Below, one piece after another: positions 15,083 to 22,659 of a DNA stretch of 22,659 bases. The stretch's first letter is position 1. Each line of letters begins with the position of its first letter. The stretch spans positions 1-22,659 of the forward strand of contig CANKOT010000028.1 in NCBI GenBank assembly GCA_947484245.1, given 5' to 3'. The notes below the pieces were generated by a model, which was not told the origin of the DNA, ran no database searches, and saw only the letters and a program-made list of their open reading frames with translations. The DNA is from Comamonadaceae bacterium (GTDB lineage Bacteria; Pseudomonadota; Gammaproteobacteria; Burkholderiales; Burkholderiaceae). A program made the position numbers and the translations under genes.

Positions 15083-16429
15083 TCAAATGGCTTGAATGCC
15101 TGACATCACGGCGCCTTCCAACGTGGCCGGGTAGGGGCCCTCAATATAGTCTCCACAAACGCTCATGCTTGGGAAGGGGATGGCCGAAGGTCTTTGCAAA
15201 TTAGGTGAACAGGCAAAGGTCGCCCGCTTTTCAACAACAGTTTGAAGCAACTCAAGTCGGCCTGCGTCATGGGCCGAATGCCCCAAGGCTTTCAGTAAGT
15301 CTTGCGCCTGTTGCATAACCTGATCTTCAAGCGCTACTTTGCTTTCTCGAATAGCACTGGCCACAAAGGCCAACAAGCCCGGAGTGTTTGCTTGCTGGCA
15401 AATTAAGCCTCTGTCGAATACGAATTGTGCAGGTGCTTGCTTGTTCGAGATCAAGGCCATCATGGGGTGAGGCAATTGCACGTGCTCAGGTGCTTGAATG
15501 TAAACAGTGGCGATGGCTTCGTATTCAATTTGCTGTGTTTGAGCAGACCATGTCGCATTGAATGGGGCTATCAAGCGGGCGGCTTCACTGGCCGTGGTTG
15601 CCACCACCACTCGGTCAAAGAAAGCGCCATCGACGTGCCAACGAGGGGTGCTGTTTTCGAGCCAATGCAGGTTTTCAATTCGAATGCCTAAGCGGCAATC
15701 TACGCCTTTGCTTTGAAGCCACTCGATGGCTGCATGAGGAAAAATTTGACCCAAATCTTGTTTGGGAAGGAGCAGGTCGGCACTCCCCGAAGGCCCCAAC
15801 AGTGCATCCCGCATGACCCTTAAAAAAACACGGCCACTGGCTTCTTGAGATGGGGTGTTGAGGGCGGCCACACACAGCGGGTCAATCAGATCTTGCATGA
15901 GTGTGGGGGTGAGTCCGTGACAAACATCAGCCACGCTCATGTGCACATCGCATGTGAATTTGTGTCGCTGCCATTCAAAAGCTTTTTGCAACAAACGCCA
16001 TTTGTCGATCAAGCGCCATCCCTTGGCCGTGGCAATGCCCCAAAGCAAATTCAAGGGAAAAGGCAAATTTTTTAAAACCAAGCCCGTGCCGTCTGGCTTG
16101 ATCAACTGCAAAGGCAATCGCCAAAGCGCTAGCTCTTCTTGAACGCCGACAGACTTCATGAGGCGCAAACTTTGATGGTAGGCGCCAATCAAAATGTGTT
16201 GGCCATTGTCTAGCACCGCATCATTTTTGCCCTGAACGGCAAGGCTGCGTGCGCGGCCACCCCAATGCCGGCTGGCTTCAAACAAGGTGACCTGATGGCC
16301 AGCTTGTGTGGCGCAAACGGCAGCGCTCAGGCCCGCCCAGCCCGCACCCACAATGGCAATTTTTTGAGAGTCTTTGTGATTCACTGTGGCATTGGGTCTT
16401 AAAGCCGGCCGAGTGCTTGAACTTTCCAT
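15083..16429 (-). CDS. hpnE: Hydroxysqualene dehydroxylase / squalene-associated FAD-dependent desaturase HpnE
   Basis: This 448-residue flavoprotein reduces hydroxysqualene to squalene, the third step of the HpnCDE route. The dinucleotide-binding motif GAGWAG is at residues 28-33 (KIAIVGAGWAGLSAA), followed by LFEASRHWGGRARS and, near the C-terminus, SVCGDYIEGPYPATLEGAVMSG, the second FAD signature of amine-oxidase-like desaturases. The start is uncertain: ATG 16429 (used here) overlaps hpnD by 31 bases, TTG 16438 is three codons longer and GTG 16384 would follow hpnD without overlap; none has a strong binding site. It is the last gene of the hpnC-hpnD-hpnE operon. Confidence 0.92.
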   Translation of the reverse strand: MESSSTRPALRPNATVNHKDSQKIAIVGAGWAGLSAAVCATQAGHQVTLFEASRHWGGRARSLAVQGKNDAVLDNGQHILIGAYHQSLRLMKSVGVQEELALWRLPLQLIKPDGTGLVLKNLPFPLNLLWGIATAKGWRLIDKWRLLQKAFEWQRHKFTCDVHMSVADVCHGLTPTLMQDLIDPLCVAALNTPSQEASGRVFLRVMRDALLGPSGSADLLLPKQDLGQIFPHAAIEWLQSKGVDCRLGIRIENLHWLENSTPRWHVDGAFFDRVVVATTASEAARLIAPFNATWSAQTQQIEYEAIATVYIQAPEHVQLPHPMMALISNKQAPAQFVFDRGLICQQANTPGLLAFVASAIRESKVALEDQVMQQAQDLLKALGHSAHDAGRLELLQTVVEKRATFACSPNLQRPSAIPFPSMSVCGDYIEGPYPATLEGAVMSGIQAI

Positions 16430-17238
16430 GCCAGCCAAAGTTTGCGCAGAGGTGTCAGCGAAACACGTTGATGCAAAACTTGAAAGTTGTCTGCTTCAAT
16501 TTCACGCAACAAAGTTCTGTAAATGCTGGCCATCATGAGGCCTGGTTTTTGGGCTTGTTTGTCGGCTGCCGGCAACAATGCAAATGCTTCTTCGTACAAA
16601 CCATGTGCGCGCGCAGCTTGGAATTTCATCAGGGCAGTGAAACGATCTGAATACTGCCGCTGCATCAGATCTTGTGCTTTGACATCAAATTGTTTGAGCT
16701 CATCAATGGGCAAGTAAATTCGGCCGCGCATGGCATCTTCGCCCACATCGCGCAAGATGTTGGTCAATTGAAAGGCCAAGCCCAAGGTGTGTGCGTATTG
16801 GGTTGTTTGGGGGGCAGTTTGGCCGAAAATTTTAGCGGCCACCTCGCCCACCACGCTTGCCACCAAATGGCAATAACGCTGCAAACCCACATAATCCAAA
16901 TAGCGTGTTTGAGACAGGTCCATTTGGCAGCCTTCAATGACGGCCAACAAATGGTGCGCTTCAATGCCATAGTCGCTGATATGAACCATCAGAGCTTTCA
17001 TGACGGGGTGTGTCGGACTTCCCGCAAAAGATTGAAGCACTTCGTTTTGCCACCAAGCCAGAGTGCTTTGGGCCACGCTGGGGTCTGATATTTCGTCGAC
17101 CACGTCATCGACCTCGCGACAAAAAGCGTAGAAAGCAGTAATGGCAGCTCGTCGGTTGGCGGGTAAAAACAAAAAGGCGTAATAAAAACTGCTGCCAGAG
17201 TTGGCCGCCTTTCGTTGAACGTATTCTTGGGGTGTCAT
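16399..17238 (-). CDS. hpnD: Presqualene diphosphate synthase HpnD
   Basis: This 279-residue enzyme condenses two farnesyl diphosphates to presqualene diphosphate. It has both aspartate-rich metal-binding motifs of the squalene/phytoene synthase family: Asp44-Asp45-x-x-Asp48 (REVDDVVDEI) and Asp164-x-x-Glu167-Asp168 (NILRDVGEDAMRGRIYLP). Length is typical. It starts 26 bases after the hpnC stop and its 3' end overlaps hpnE. Family members are easily confused with phytoene synthases; the neighbours HpnC and HpnE decide the assignment. Confidence 0.94.
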   Translation of the reverse strand: MTPQEYVQRKAANSGSSFYYAFLFLPANRRAAITAFYAFCREVDDVVDEISDPSVAQSTLAWWQNEVLQSFAGSPTHPVMKALMVHISDYGIEAHHLLAVIEGCQMDLSQTRYLDYVGLQRYCHLVASVVGEVAAKIFGQTAPQTTQYAHTLGLAFQLTNILRDVGEDAMRGRIYLPIDELKQFDVKAQDLMQRQYSDRFTALMKFQAARAHGLYEEAFALLPAADKQAQKPGLMMASIYRTLLREIEADNFQVLHQRVSLTPLRKLWLAWKVQALGRL

Positions 17239-17264
17239 GGTGTTTTATTGTCCCACTCTCTGGC

Positions 17265-18083
17265 CTACATCCAGATTGCACGCCACAAAAGAACGGGTGC
17301 ATCCCATCCTTTCAAGGTAGGGCGCTGTTGAAAAGCCAAGGGTCCGAGTGTTTGAACTTTTTCTAGAATTCGAAGGCCGCCTTGAACCACGCCCCTGAGT
17401 TCTAAACCCGCGCGCCCTGGTACTCGATGAACCAGGGGCGCGCCAGACATCATGAGCGCATGCGCATGCTGGCAAAGATGTTGCATAAGCGCCGTGCTGT
17501 CCAATGACGTTTGAAATTCGAGAGGCACATAAAATCTGCCTCTCGGAATGTCTTCACTCAGGTCTTGCCAAAAATTAATCAATTGAAGGGCGCTGCAAAT
17601 GGCATCACTTTGGCGCAGGGCGAGTTCATCGTTCACACCATACAGATGCAGCAATAGTCGGCCCACGGGGTTGGCTGACAACTCACAATACTGGAGCAGT
17701 TCATCCATGGTTTTGGATTGGCTGCTTTGCGCCGTTGCCAAGACATCTTGTTCAAATGCCTTTAGCAAATTGTTCAAGTATTGAATTGGTAAATTGAAAT
17801 CTTGGATGACTTGATGCAGTGGCAAAAAAATTTCAGGATGCGAGCCTTGCTGAGTTGGACCCTGCAAAAGCTCATGTCTGAAACTTTGCAAGGCGTCTAG
17901 TCTTTGAGCCGCATTTTGTTGCCCCTCATCGGCAATGTCATCGGCCGCACGGGCGAAGGCATAAATGGCAGCAATGGCAGGACGCAAGTGCGGCGGACAC
18001 AAAATGGAAGCCACCGGAAAGTTTTCGGGGTGGGTGATGGGAAGGGCTTGAACTTCCTTGGCACTGGCTTGATGGGTTGGCAT
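17265..18083 (-). CDS. hpnC: Hydroxysqualene synthase HpnC
   Basis: This 272-residue enzyme converts presqualene diphosphate to hydroxysqualene. It has the motifs Asp48-Asp49-x-x-Asp52 (ARAADDIADEG), the conserved ELSANPVGRLLLHLYG and Gln173-Asp174-x-x-Glu177-Asp178 (FWQDLSEDIPRGRFYVP). AAGGATCC precedes ATG 18083 as binding site. It is the first gene of the squalene operon; its promoter must lie in the 80-bp region shared with the divergent RND efflux genes. Squalene made here would normally feed a squalene-hopene cyclase, which is not in the window. Confidence 0.94.
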   Translation of the reverse strand: MPTHQASAKEVQALPITHPENFPVASILCPPHLRPAIAAIYAFARAADDIADEGQQNAAQRLDALQSFRHELLQGPTQQGSHPEIFLPLHQVIQDFNLPIQYLNNLLKAFEQDVLATAQSSQSKTMDELLQYCELSANPVGRLLLHLYGVNDELALRQSDAICSALQLINFWQDLSEDIPRGRFYVPLEFQTSLDSTALMQHLCQHAHALMMSGAPLVHRVPGRAGLELRGVVQGGLRILEKVQTLGPLAFQQRPTLKGWDAPVLLWRAIWM

Positions 18084-18101
18084 GGATCCTTGTATTTTCG
18101 C

Positions 18102-18130
18102 TTGACAAGACTCATGGATTACCCTAGATT
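18102..18130 (+). promoter_or_regulatory. Promoter of the RND efflux operon
   Basis: TTGACA (18102-18107), a 17-base spacer and TAGATT (18125-18130) make a strong sigma-70 promoter, placed 33 bases before the adaptor start. It faces away from hpnC. Confidence 0.6.
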
Positions 18131-18150
18131 ACTAACCAGTCAGTCATTAA
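18129..18150. promoter_or_regulatory. Possible TetR-type operator dyad
   Basis: The 22 bases from TTACTAAC to GTCATTAA form an imperfect dyad (7 symmetric pairs), with a CAGTCAGTCA run in the middle. It overlaps the -10 box and the expected start site of the RND operon. Such CAGTCAGT-containing dyads are common at RND operons controlled by TetR-family repressors. No regulator gene is present in the window. Confidence 0.4.
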
Positions 18151-18163
18151 CTTGGATTTTCCA

Positions 18164-19288
18164 ATGTCACAGCATTTTTCCCGCGTTTCTCAATTGTCGA
18201 TTGTGTTGTTTGTGTCCTTCGTTTTGGGTTGGGGCTTGACGGCCTGCTCTCCAAAACAAGAAACAGCAGAACCCATCCGTTCAGTGAAATTATTCACGGT
18301 GGCTGCATCAGATTTGAATGTGCAAGGAGAGTACGCCGCAGAGGTGCGCGCTAGAACTGAAAGCCGTTTGGCATTTCGGGTGGGCGGCAAGATTTTGATG
18401 CGCCAAGCTGAAGTCGGGCAGCGAGTGCAAGCCGGGCAGGTGTTGGCCGAAGTCGATGTACAAGACTACGCGCTTGCTGCCCAAGCTGCTCAAGCCTTGG
18501 TCAATGGCGCACGTTCACAGCGCGATTTGGCGGCAGCAGACTTCAAGCGCTACGAGGCTTTGTTGGTCCAAAACTTCATCAGCGCAGCCGAATTGGAAAG
18601 GCGTTCAACCAGCCTGAAGGCCGCGCAAGCTTCTTTGGACCAAGCGCTGGCACAAGCCCAAGCGCAGACCAATCAAGTGGGTTATGCCAAATTGACTGCC
18701 ACCGTTTCTGGTGTTGTTACAGGGGTTGAGGCCGAGCCAGGTCAGGTTGTCTCGGCGGGTCAACCCGTGCTTCGATTTGCCCATGATGGACCCCGCGATG
18801 CTGTCTTTGCTGTGCCTGAGCATGTGGTGGGTCGCCTCAAAATGGGCCAGAAAATGACGGTCAGTGTGGGCAACACGTCGCAAACCATTCAAGGTCAGGT
18901 GCGAGAAATTGGTGCCATCGCCGATCCTGCTACCCGAACTTTCACCGTCAAATTGGGGCTTGATAAAGCGGAGGCGCTGCCTTTGGGCATCACGCTGAAT
19001 GTACAAGCTCCCCAACTGGCAGGAAGCCTTTCGGATGTGATCAAAGTACCGACCAGTGCATTGCGCCAAGAGGCCAATCAGACGAGCGTATGGATTTATG
19101 ACCCCCAAACCGCCACGGTGGCGTCCCAAGTGGTTCAAGTTGCAACTGCCGATGGCAATGACGTGGTCATTGCTTCAGGCCTCAAGCCTGGCCAACAAAT
19201 TGTGAGTGCAGGGGTGCATGTCTTGTCGCCTGGTCAAAAAGTGACGGTCTACAACGACGCGACATTAACAACGCCTGCGGCAAAGTAA
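18164..19288 (+). CDS. RND efflux periplasmic adaptor subunit, lipoprotein
   Basis: This 374-residue membrane-fusion protein should link an inner-membrane RND pump to an outer-membrane channel. The start is ATG 18164; a TTG four codons upstream is less likely. Residues 1-28 are a lipoprotein signal with lipobox LTAC and Cys28. Then come the first half of the lipoyl domain (LAFRVGGKILMRQAEVGQRVQAGQVLAEVD), an Ala/Gln-rich alpha-helical hairpin at about residues 105-165, the second lipoyl half (LTATVSGVVTGVEAEPG), a beta-barrel domain and a membrane-proximal domain. The permease gene starts 3 bases after its stop. Confidence 0.93.
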   Translation: MSQHFSRVSQLSIVLFVSFVLGWGLTACSPKQETAEPIRSVKLFTVAASDLNVQGEYAAEVRARTESRLAFRVGGKILMRQAEVGQRVQAGQVLAEVDVQDYALAAQAAQALVNGARSQRDLAAADFKRYEALLVQNFISAAELERRSTSLKAAQASLDQALAQAQAQTNQVGYAKLTATVSGVVTGVEAEPGQVVSAGQPVLRFAHDGPRDAVFAVPEHVVGRLKMGQKMTVSVGNTSQTIQGQVREIGAIADPATRTFTVKLGLDKAEALPLGITLNVQAPQLAGSLSDVIKVPTSALRQEANQTSVWIYDPQTATVASQVVQVATADGNDVVIASGLKPGQQIVSAGVHVLSPGQKVTVYNDATLTTPAAK

Positions 19289-19291
19289 ATC

Positions 19292-22200
19292 ATGCGCACA
19301 GAACCAAAATCAGGTTTTAACCTGTCCAAGTGGGCGCTTGATCATCCTGCTCTCACGCGGTATTTGATGCTGGTTTTGATGCTCTTGGGCGTCTTTGCTT
19401 TTTTCAATTTGGGTCAAGATGAAGATCCGCCTTTCACGTTTCGAGTGATGGTGGTGAGAGCCTATTGGCCGGGCGCAACGGCCCAACAAGTGGCAGAACA
19501 AGTGACCGATAAATTGGAGCGAACACTGCAGGAAGTGCCTTTTGCAGACAAGATTCGCAGCTACTCCAAGCCTGGCGAATCTCAAATTATTTTCCAAGTG
19601 AAAGACTATTCCAAACCCGCTGAAGTGGCCAATGTTTGGTACACAGTGCGCAAGAAAATCGGTGACATTCGTGGCAGCTTGCCGGCTGGTGTGGTGGGGC
19701 CTTTCTTTCTAGATGATTTTGGGGATGTGTATGGTGTGATTTATGCCTTGCAGGCAGATGGCTTCACACCTGCAGAGGTGAAGAAATTTGCTGACGATGT
19801 CAGGCAAAAAATATTGCGCGTTCAAGATGTTGCCAAGGTCGAACTTTTCGGCGTGCAAGATGAAAAAGTTTTCATTGAAATTTCTCAAAAGAAATTGGGC
19901 GCGATGGGCATTGACATGGGGGCTGTCATTGCGCAGTTGGCCCAGCAAAATGCCGTTGAATCGGCGGGCACATTGAATCTGCCCCAGGATGCCATTCAAC
20001 TGCGTGTCAATGGTCAATTCAATGACTTAGAGTCTCTTAAGCAAATGCCGATTCGGGGTGTTTCAGGTCAGCAAATCAAGTTAGGCGATCTCGGAAACAT
20101 TCAGCGCGGTTACATCGATCCGCCACAAGTCAAAGTAAGGCACAACGGCGAGCAAGTGATTGGGCTGGGTGTGTCTATGGCCAAAGGGGGCGACATCATT
20201 CAACTGGGCAAGGCCCTTAAGATCAGCATCGCGGGCATTGAAAAGTCGCTCCCAGTGGGCGTGAAATTGGTGCAATTGCAAGATCAACCGCAAGCCGTCT
20301 CAACGTCGGTAAATGAGTTTTTGAAAACATTGGTGGAAGCGGTGGCCATTGTGCTTGCCGTGAGTTTCTTGGCGCTGGGTTTGCACAAGCGCCCCGGTGT
20401 CCATCCTTTGTGGCGCCGGTGGACCTTGGACATTCGACCTGGCTTGGTGGTGGGCATCACCATCCCCTTGGTATTGGCTGTCACGTTTTTGGCCATGGAT
20501 TATTTTCACATTGGCCTTCACAAAATTTCATTGGGCTCCCTCATCATTGCCTTGGGCTTGTTGGTGGACGATGCCATCATTGCGGTTGAAATGATGGTGA
20601 GAAAAATGGAGGAGGGCTACGACAAAGTGCGTGCAGCCACCTTCGCCTATGAGCTCACAGCCATGCCCATGCTCACGGGCACCCTGATTACTGCGGCTGG
20701 GTTCTTGCCCATTGGTTTGGCCAAATCCCTGACAGGTGAATACACCTTTGCCATTTTTGCTGTCACTGTCATTGCCCTGTTAATCAGCTGGGTGGCCTCG
20801 GTCTATTTTGTGCCTTACTTGGGCACATTGTTGTTGAAAGCGCCACCGCATGTGAATGCATCTGATCAAGCGGTCATTCATGAAATGTTTGACACGCCTT
20901 TTTACAACGGCTTTCGAAGCGCTGTCACTTGGTGCGTGTTCAACAAATGGAAAACCATTGCCATCACCCTGATCTTGTTTGTGCTGGGCTTTGTGGGCAT
21001 GGGCAAAGTTCAGCAACAATTTTTTCCAGACTCCAGTCGGCCAGAAATCATGGTGGAGTTGTGGTTGCCTGAAGGTGCTAGTTTCGTGGCCAGCGAAGAA
21101 GTGGCCAAGCGGGTTGAAAAACGCTTGATGGCTGAGCAAGGCGTGAACTCGGTGAGCACGTGGGTGGGGTCTGGCGTGCCACGTTTTTATTTGCCGCTTG
21201 ATCAAATTTTCCCTCAATCCAATGTTTCTCAGTTGATTGTGGTGTCCAAAGATTTGAAAGTCAGAGAGTCGCTGCGTGTCAAATTGCCCGCCGTGTTGGC
21301 TGCTGAATTTCCGGAGGTTCGAGGACGCGTCAAACTTTTGCCCAATGGCCCGCCTGTGCCATATCCGGTGCAATTTCGGGTGGTGGGCGCCGATCCTTTG
21401 GCGCTTCGCTTGAAGGCCGACGAAGTGAAGGCGACTTTGCGCACCAACCCCAATACGCGCGGGGTGAACGACAACTGGAATGAATCTGTCAAGGTTATTC
21501 GCTTGGAAGTCGATCAAGCCAAGGCGCGCGCTTTGGGAGTGACCAGTCAATCGATTGCACAAGCTTCTAGAACCATTTCGTCTGGATCGACCATTGGCCA
21601 ATACCGCGATGGCGACAAGCTGATTGACATTGTGTTCAGGCAGCCTCAGTCTGAGCGCGATGCCATTACCGATTTGGCGGGTGCCTATGTGCCCACCGCT
21701 TCTGGCAAGTCCATTCCCTTGTTGCAAGTTGCCAAGCCTGTGTTCAATTGGGAGCCAGGCGTGATGTGGCGTGAAGGGCGAAGCTACGCCATCACAGTCA
21801 ACGCCGATGTGATTGAGGGCATTCAAGGTGCCACAGTGACTCAGCAGTTGTTGCCCGATTTGAAAAAGATCGAAGCCAAATGGCGGGAGAAAGACGCTGG
21901 CGAGTACCGCATTGAAGTGGCAGGCGCGGTGGAAGAGAGCTCCAAAGGCTCTGCCTCCATTGCTGCTGGCATGCCGCTCATGCTGTTTGTCACCTTCACC
22001 CTGTTGATGCTTCAGCTCCAAAGCTTTAGCCGTGCTTTGTTGGTGTTCATCACAGGCCCACTAGGGATCGCCGGTGTAGCTGGCGCATTGCTGGTTCTGG
22101 ATCGACCCTTTGGCTTTGTCGCTTTGCTGGGTGTCATTGCCCTGATGGGCATGATTCAGCGCAATTCGGTTATCTTGATCGATCAAATTGAGCAGGACAG

Positions 22201-22444
22201 GGCAGCCGGCATGCCAGCTTGGGAGGCGATTGTAGAGTCGGCTGTCAGGCGCTTGCGCCCCATTGTGTTGACGGCAGCCGCTGCTGTTTTGGCCATGATT
22301 CCGCTCTCTCGCAGTGTGTTCTGGGGGCCAATGGCTGTGGCCATCATGGGCGGACTGATTGTGGCAACAGCCCTCACCTTGTTGGCATTGCCGGCCATGT
22401 ATGCCGCTTGGTTCAAGATCGCACCACCCCCAAAATCAGTCTAA
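19292..22444 (+). CDS. RND efflux transporter permease (HAE1-like, AcrB-type)
   Basis: This 1050-residue inner-membrane proton antiporter should export drugs or other hydrophobic compounds with the adjacent adaptor. TM1 is at about residues 20-38, followed by a large periplasmic loop (porter domain), TM2-6 around residues 345-530, a second large loop and TM8-12 after about residue 890. The proton-relay pair Asp426-Asp427 lies in LLVDDAIIAVEMM, equivalent to AcrB Asp407/Asp408. At the site aligned with AcrB Lys940 there appears to be Arg957 (GMIQRNSVILIDQ). Length matches the family. No outer-membrane factor follows, so a TolC-like channel elsewhere is needed. Substrate is unknown. Confidence 0.94.
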   Translation: MRTEPKSGFNLSKWALDHPALTRYLMLVLMLLGVFAFFNLGQDEDPPFTFRVMVVRAYWPGATAQQVAEQVTDKLERTLQEVPFADKIRSYSKPGESQIIFQVKDYSKPAEVANVWYTVRKKIGDIRGSLPAGVVGPFFLDDFGDVYGVIYALQADGFTPAEVKKFADDVRQKILRVQDVAKVELFGVQDEKVFIEISQKKLGAMGIDMGAVIAQLAQQNAVESAGTLNLPQDAIQLRVNGQFNDLESLKQMPIRGVSGQQIKLGDLGNIQRGYIDPPQVKVRHNGEQVIGLGVSMAKGGDIIQLGKALKISIAGIEKSLPVGVKLVQLQDQPQAVSTSVNEFLKTLVEAVAIVLAVSFLALGLHKRPGVHPLWRRWTLDIRPGLVVGITIPLVLAVTFLAMDYFHIGLHKISLGSLIIALGLLVDDAIIAVEMMVRKMEEGYDKVRAATFAYELTAMPMLTGTLITAAGFLPIGLAKSLTGEYTFAIFAVTVIALLISWVASVYFVPYLGTLLLKAPPHVNASDQAVIHEMFDTPFYNGFRSAVTWCVFNKWKTIAITLILFVLGFVGMGKVQQQFFPDSSRPEIMVELWLPEGASFVASEEVAKRVEKRLMAEQGVNSVSTWVGSGVPRFYLPLDQIFPQSNVSQLIVVSKDLKVRESLRVKLPAVLAAEFPEVRGRVKLLPNGPPVPYPVQFRVVGADPLALRLKADEVKATLRTNPNTRGVNDNWNESVKVIRLEVDQAKARALGVTSQSIAQASRTISSGSTIGQYRDGDKLIDIVFRQPQSERDAITDLAGAYVPTASGKSIPLLQVAKPVFNWEPGVMWREGRSYAITVNADVIEGIQGATVTQQLLPDLKKIEAKWREKDAGEYRIEVAGAVEESSKGSASIAAGMPLMLFVTFTLLMLQLQSFSRALLVFITGPLGIAGVAGALLVLDRPFGFVALLGVIALMGMIQRNSVILIDQIEQDRAAGMPAWEAIVESAVRRLRPIVLTAAAAVLAMIPLSRSVFWGPMAVAIMGGLIVATALTLLALPAMYAAWFKIAPPPKSV

Positions 22445-22460
22445 ACCCGACGACCGAAAA

Positions 22461-22484
22461 GGGGACTTCAGCCCAGAAGTCCTC
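22461..22484 (+). terminator. Hairpin after the RND permease
   Basis: GGGGACTTC pairs with GAAGTCCTC (9 bp, one G-T) around a 6-base loop, 16 bases after the permease stop. It lacks a clear T-run. It separates the efflux operon from the tRNA. Confidence 0.5.
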
Positions 22485-22538
22485 ACTTCCATGGTTAAAA
22501 TAGAAGGTTGACCGATTCAACCCATATGGATGGGACCC

Positions 22539-22625
22539 GCGCGGGTGGCGAAATTGGTAGACGCACCAGGTTTAGGTCCTGACGGTAGCAATACTGTGCG
22601 GGTTCGAGTCCCGCCCCGCGCACCA
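22539..22625 (+). tRNA. leuU-like tRNA-Leu(UAG): tRNA-Leu (anticodon UAG)
   Basis: The 87-base gene has acceptor arms GCGCGGG and CCCGCGC, D-arm sequence GGCGAAATTGGTAGACGC, an anticodon loop TTTAGGT with anticodon TAG, a long class II variable arm (ACGGTAGCAATACTGT), a T-loop GTTCGAG and an encoded CCA end. The long variable arm and UAG anticodon identify a leucine tRNA reading CUN codons. The anticodon stem has four clean pairs and an outer C-A mismatch. A TAAAAT about 40 bases upstream may be its -10 box. Confidence 0.95.
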
Positions 22626-22645
22626 CTTACTAACAAGAGAAGACC

Positions 22646-22659
22646 ATGGCAGTTACTGT
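22646..22659 (+). CDS. tig: Start of a gene, probably trigger factor (cut by the window end)
   Basis: ATG at 22646 opens a frame reading M-A-V-T-V, with AGAGAAGA upstream as ribosome binding site. Trigger factor (ribosome-bound folding chaperone) in Burkholderiales often begins MAV(T/N)VE and sits directly after a tRNA-Leu, ahead of clpP-clpX. Only 14 bases are present, so the call rests on context. Confidence 0.55.

Noticed and set aside
15074..15087. Small palindrome TTTGACAGGTCAAA between the HAD and hpnE stops
   Set aside because: Only 5-6 bp of stem, overlapping the hpnE stop codon; too weak to call a terminator.
20780..22021. A 413-codon open frame on the minus strand inside the RND permease gene
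   Set aside because: It is fully antisense to a complete, well-conserved permease, rich in His/Gln/Arg as expected of a shadow frame, and has no recognisable domain.

Overview
This window is a stretch of chromosome from a Gram-negative betaproteobacterium, most likely Burkholderiales (Comamonadaceae-like). The evidence is secreted proteins with Sec signal peptides and lipoboxes, a TonB-dependent receptor, the squalene route hpnC-hpnD-hpnE, a proteobacterial-type ferrochelatase, and a tRNA-Leu followed at once by a start that reads like trigger factor. The genus is inference; nothing here fixes it.

Left part (1-7658): two secreted S9 prolyl-oligopeptidase-type peptidases flank a TonB-dependent receptor on the opposite strand. 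The second peptidase overlaps a small lipoprotein gene by four bases. This looks like a locus for taking up and degrading peptides or a peptide-like compound. Two nearly identical hairpin elements of about 150 bp bracket the first peptidase in opposite orientation, and a 27-base fragment of the same element lies at 7632-7658. The first 247 bases form one perfect inverted repeat (109-base arms, 29-base loop) that reaches into the first gene. It is either an assembly fold-back at a contig end or a real inverted duplication.

Middle part (7656-13107): a YegS/BmrU-type lipid kinase (minus strand); a VapBC toxin-antitoxin pair with a clear promoter and an inverted-repeat operator; a large secreted zinc metalloprotease with an HExxHxxGxxH motif; and a broken FG-GAP/surface-protein gene, of which a signal-peptide remnant and the C-terminal part survive in different frames.

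Right part (13245-22659): hemH (minus) stands head to head with a HAD phosphatase, only 18 bp apart. Next comes hpnC-hpnD-hpnE (minus; FPP to squalene, normally for hopanoids). Divergent from it, across an 80-bp region with a strong promoter and a TetR-like dyad, is an RND efflux pair (lipoprotein adaptor plus permease, no outer-membrane channel in view). The window ends with tRNA-Leu(UAG) and the first five codons of a gene resembling tig.

Most of the window is ordinary housekeeping and envelope biology. The unusual parts are the hairpin elements with the fold-back, the peptidase/receptor locus, and the collapsed FG-GAP gene.
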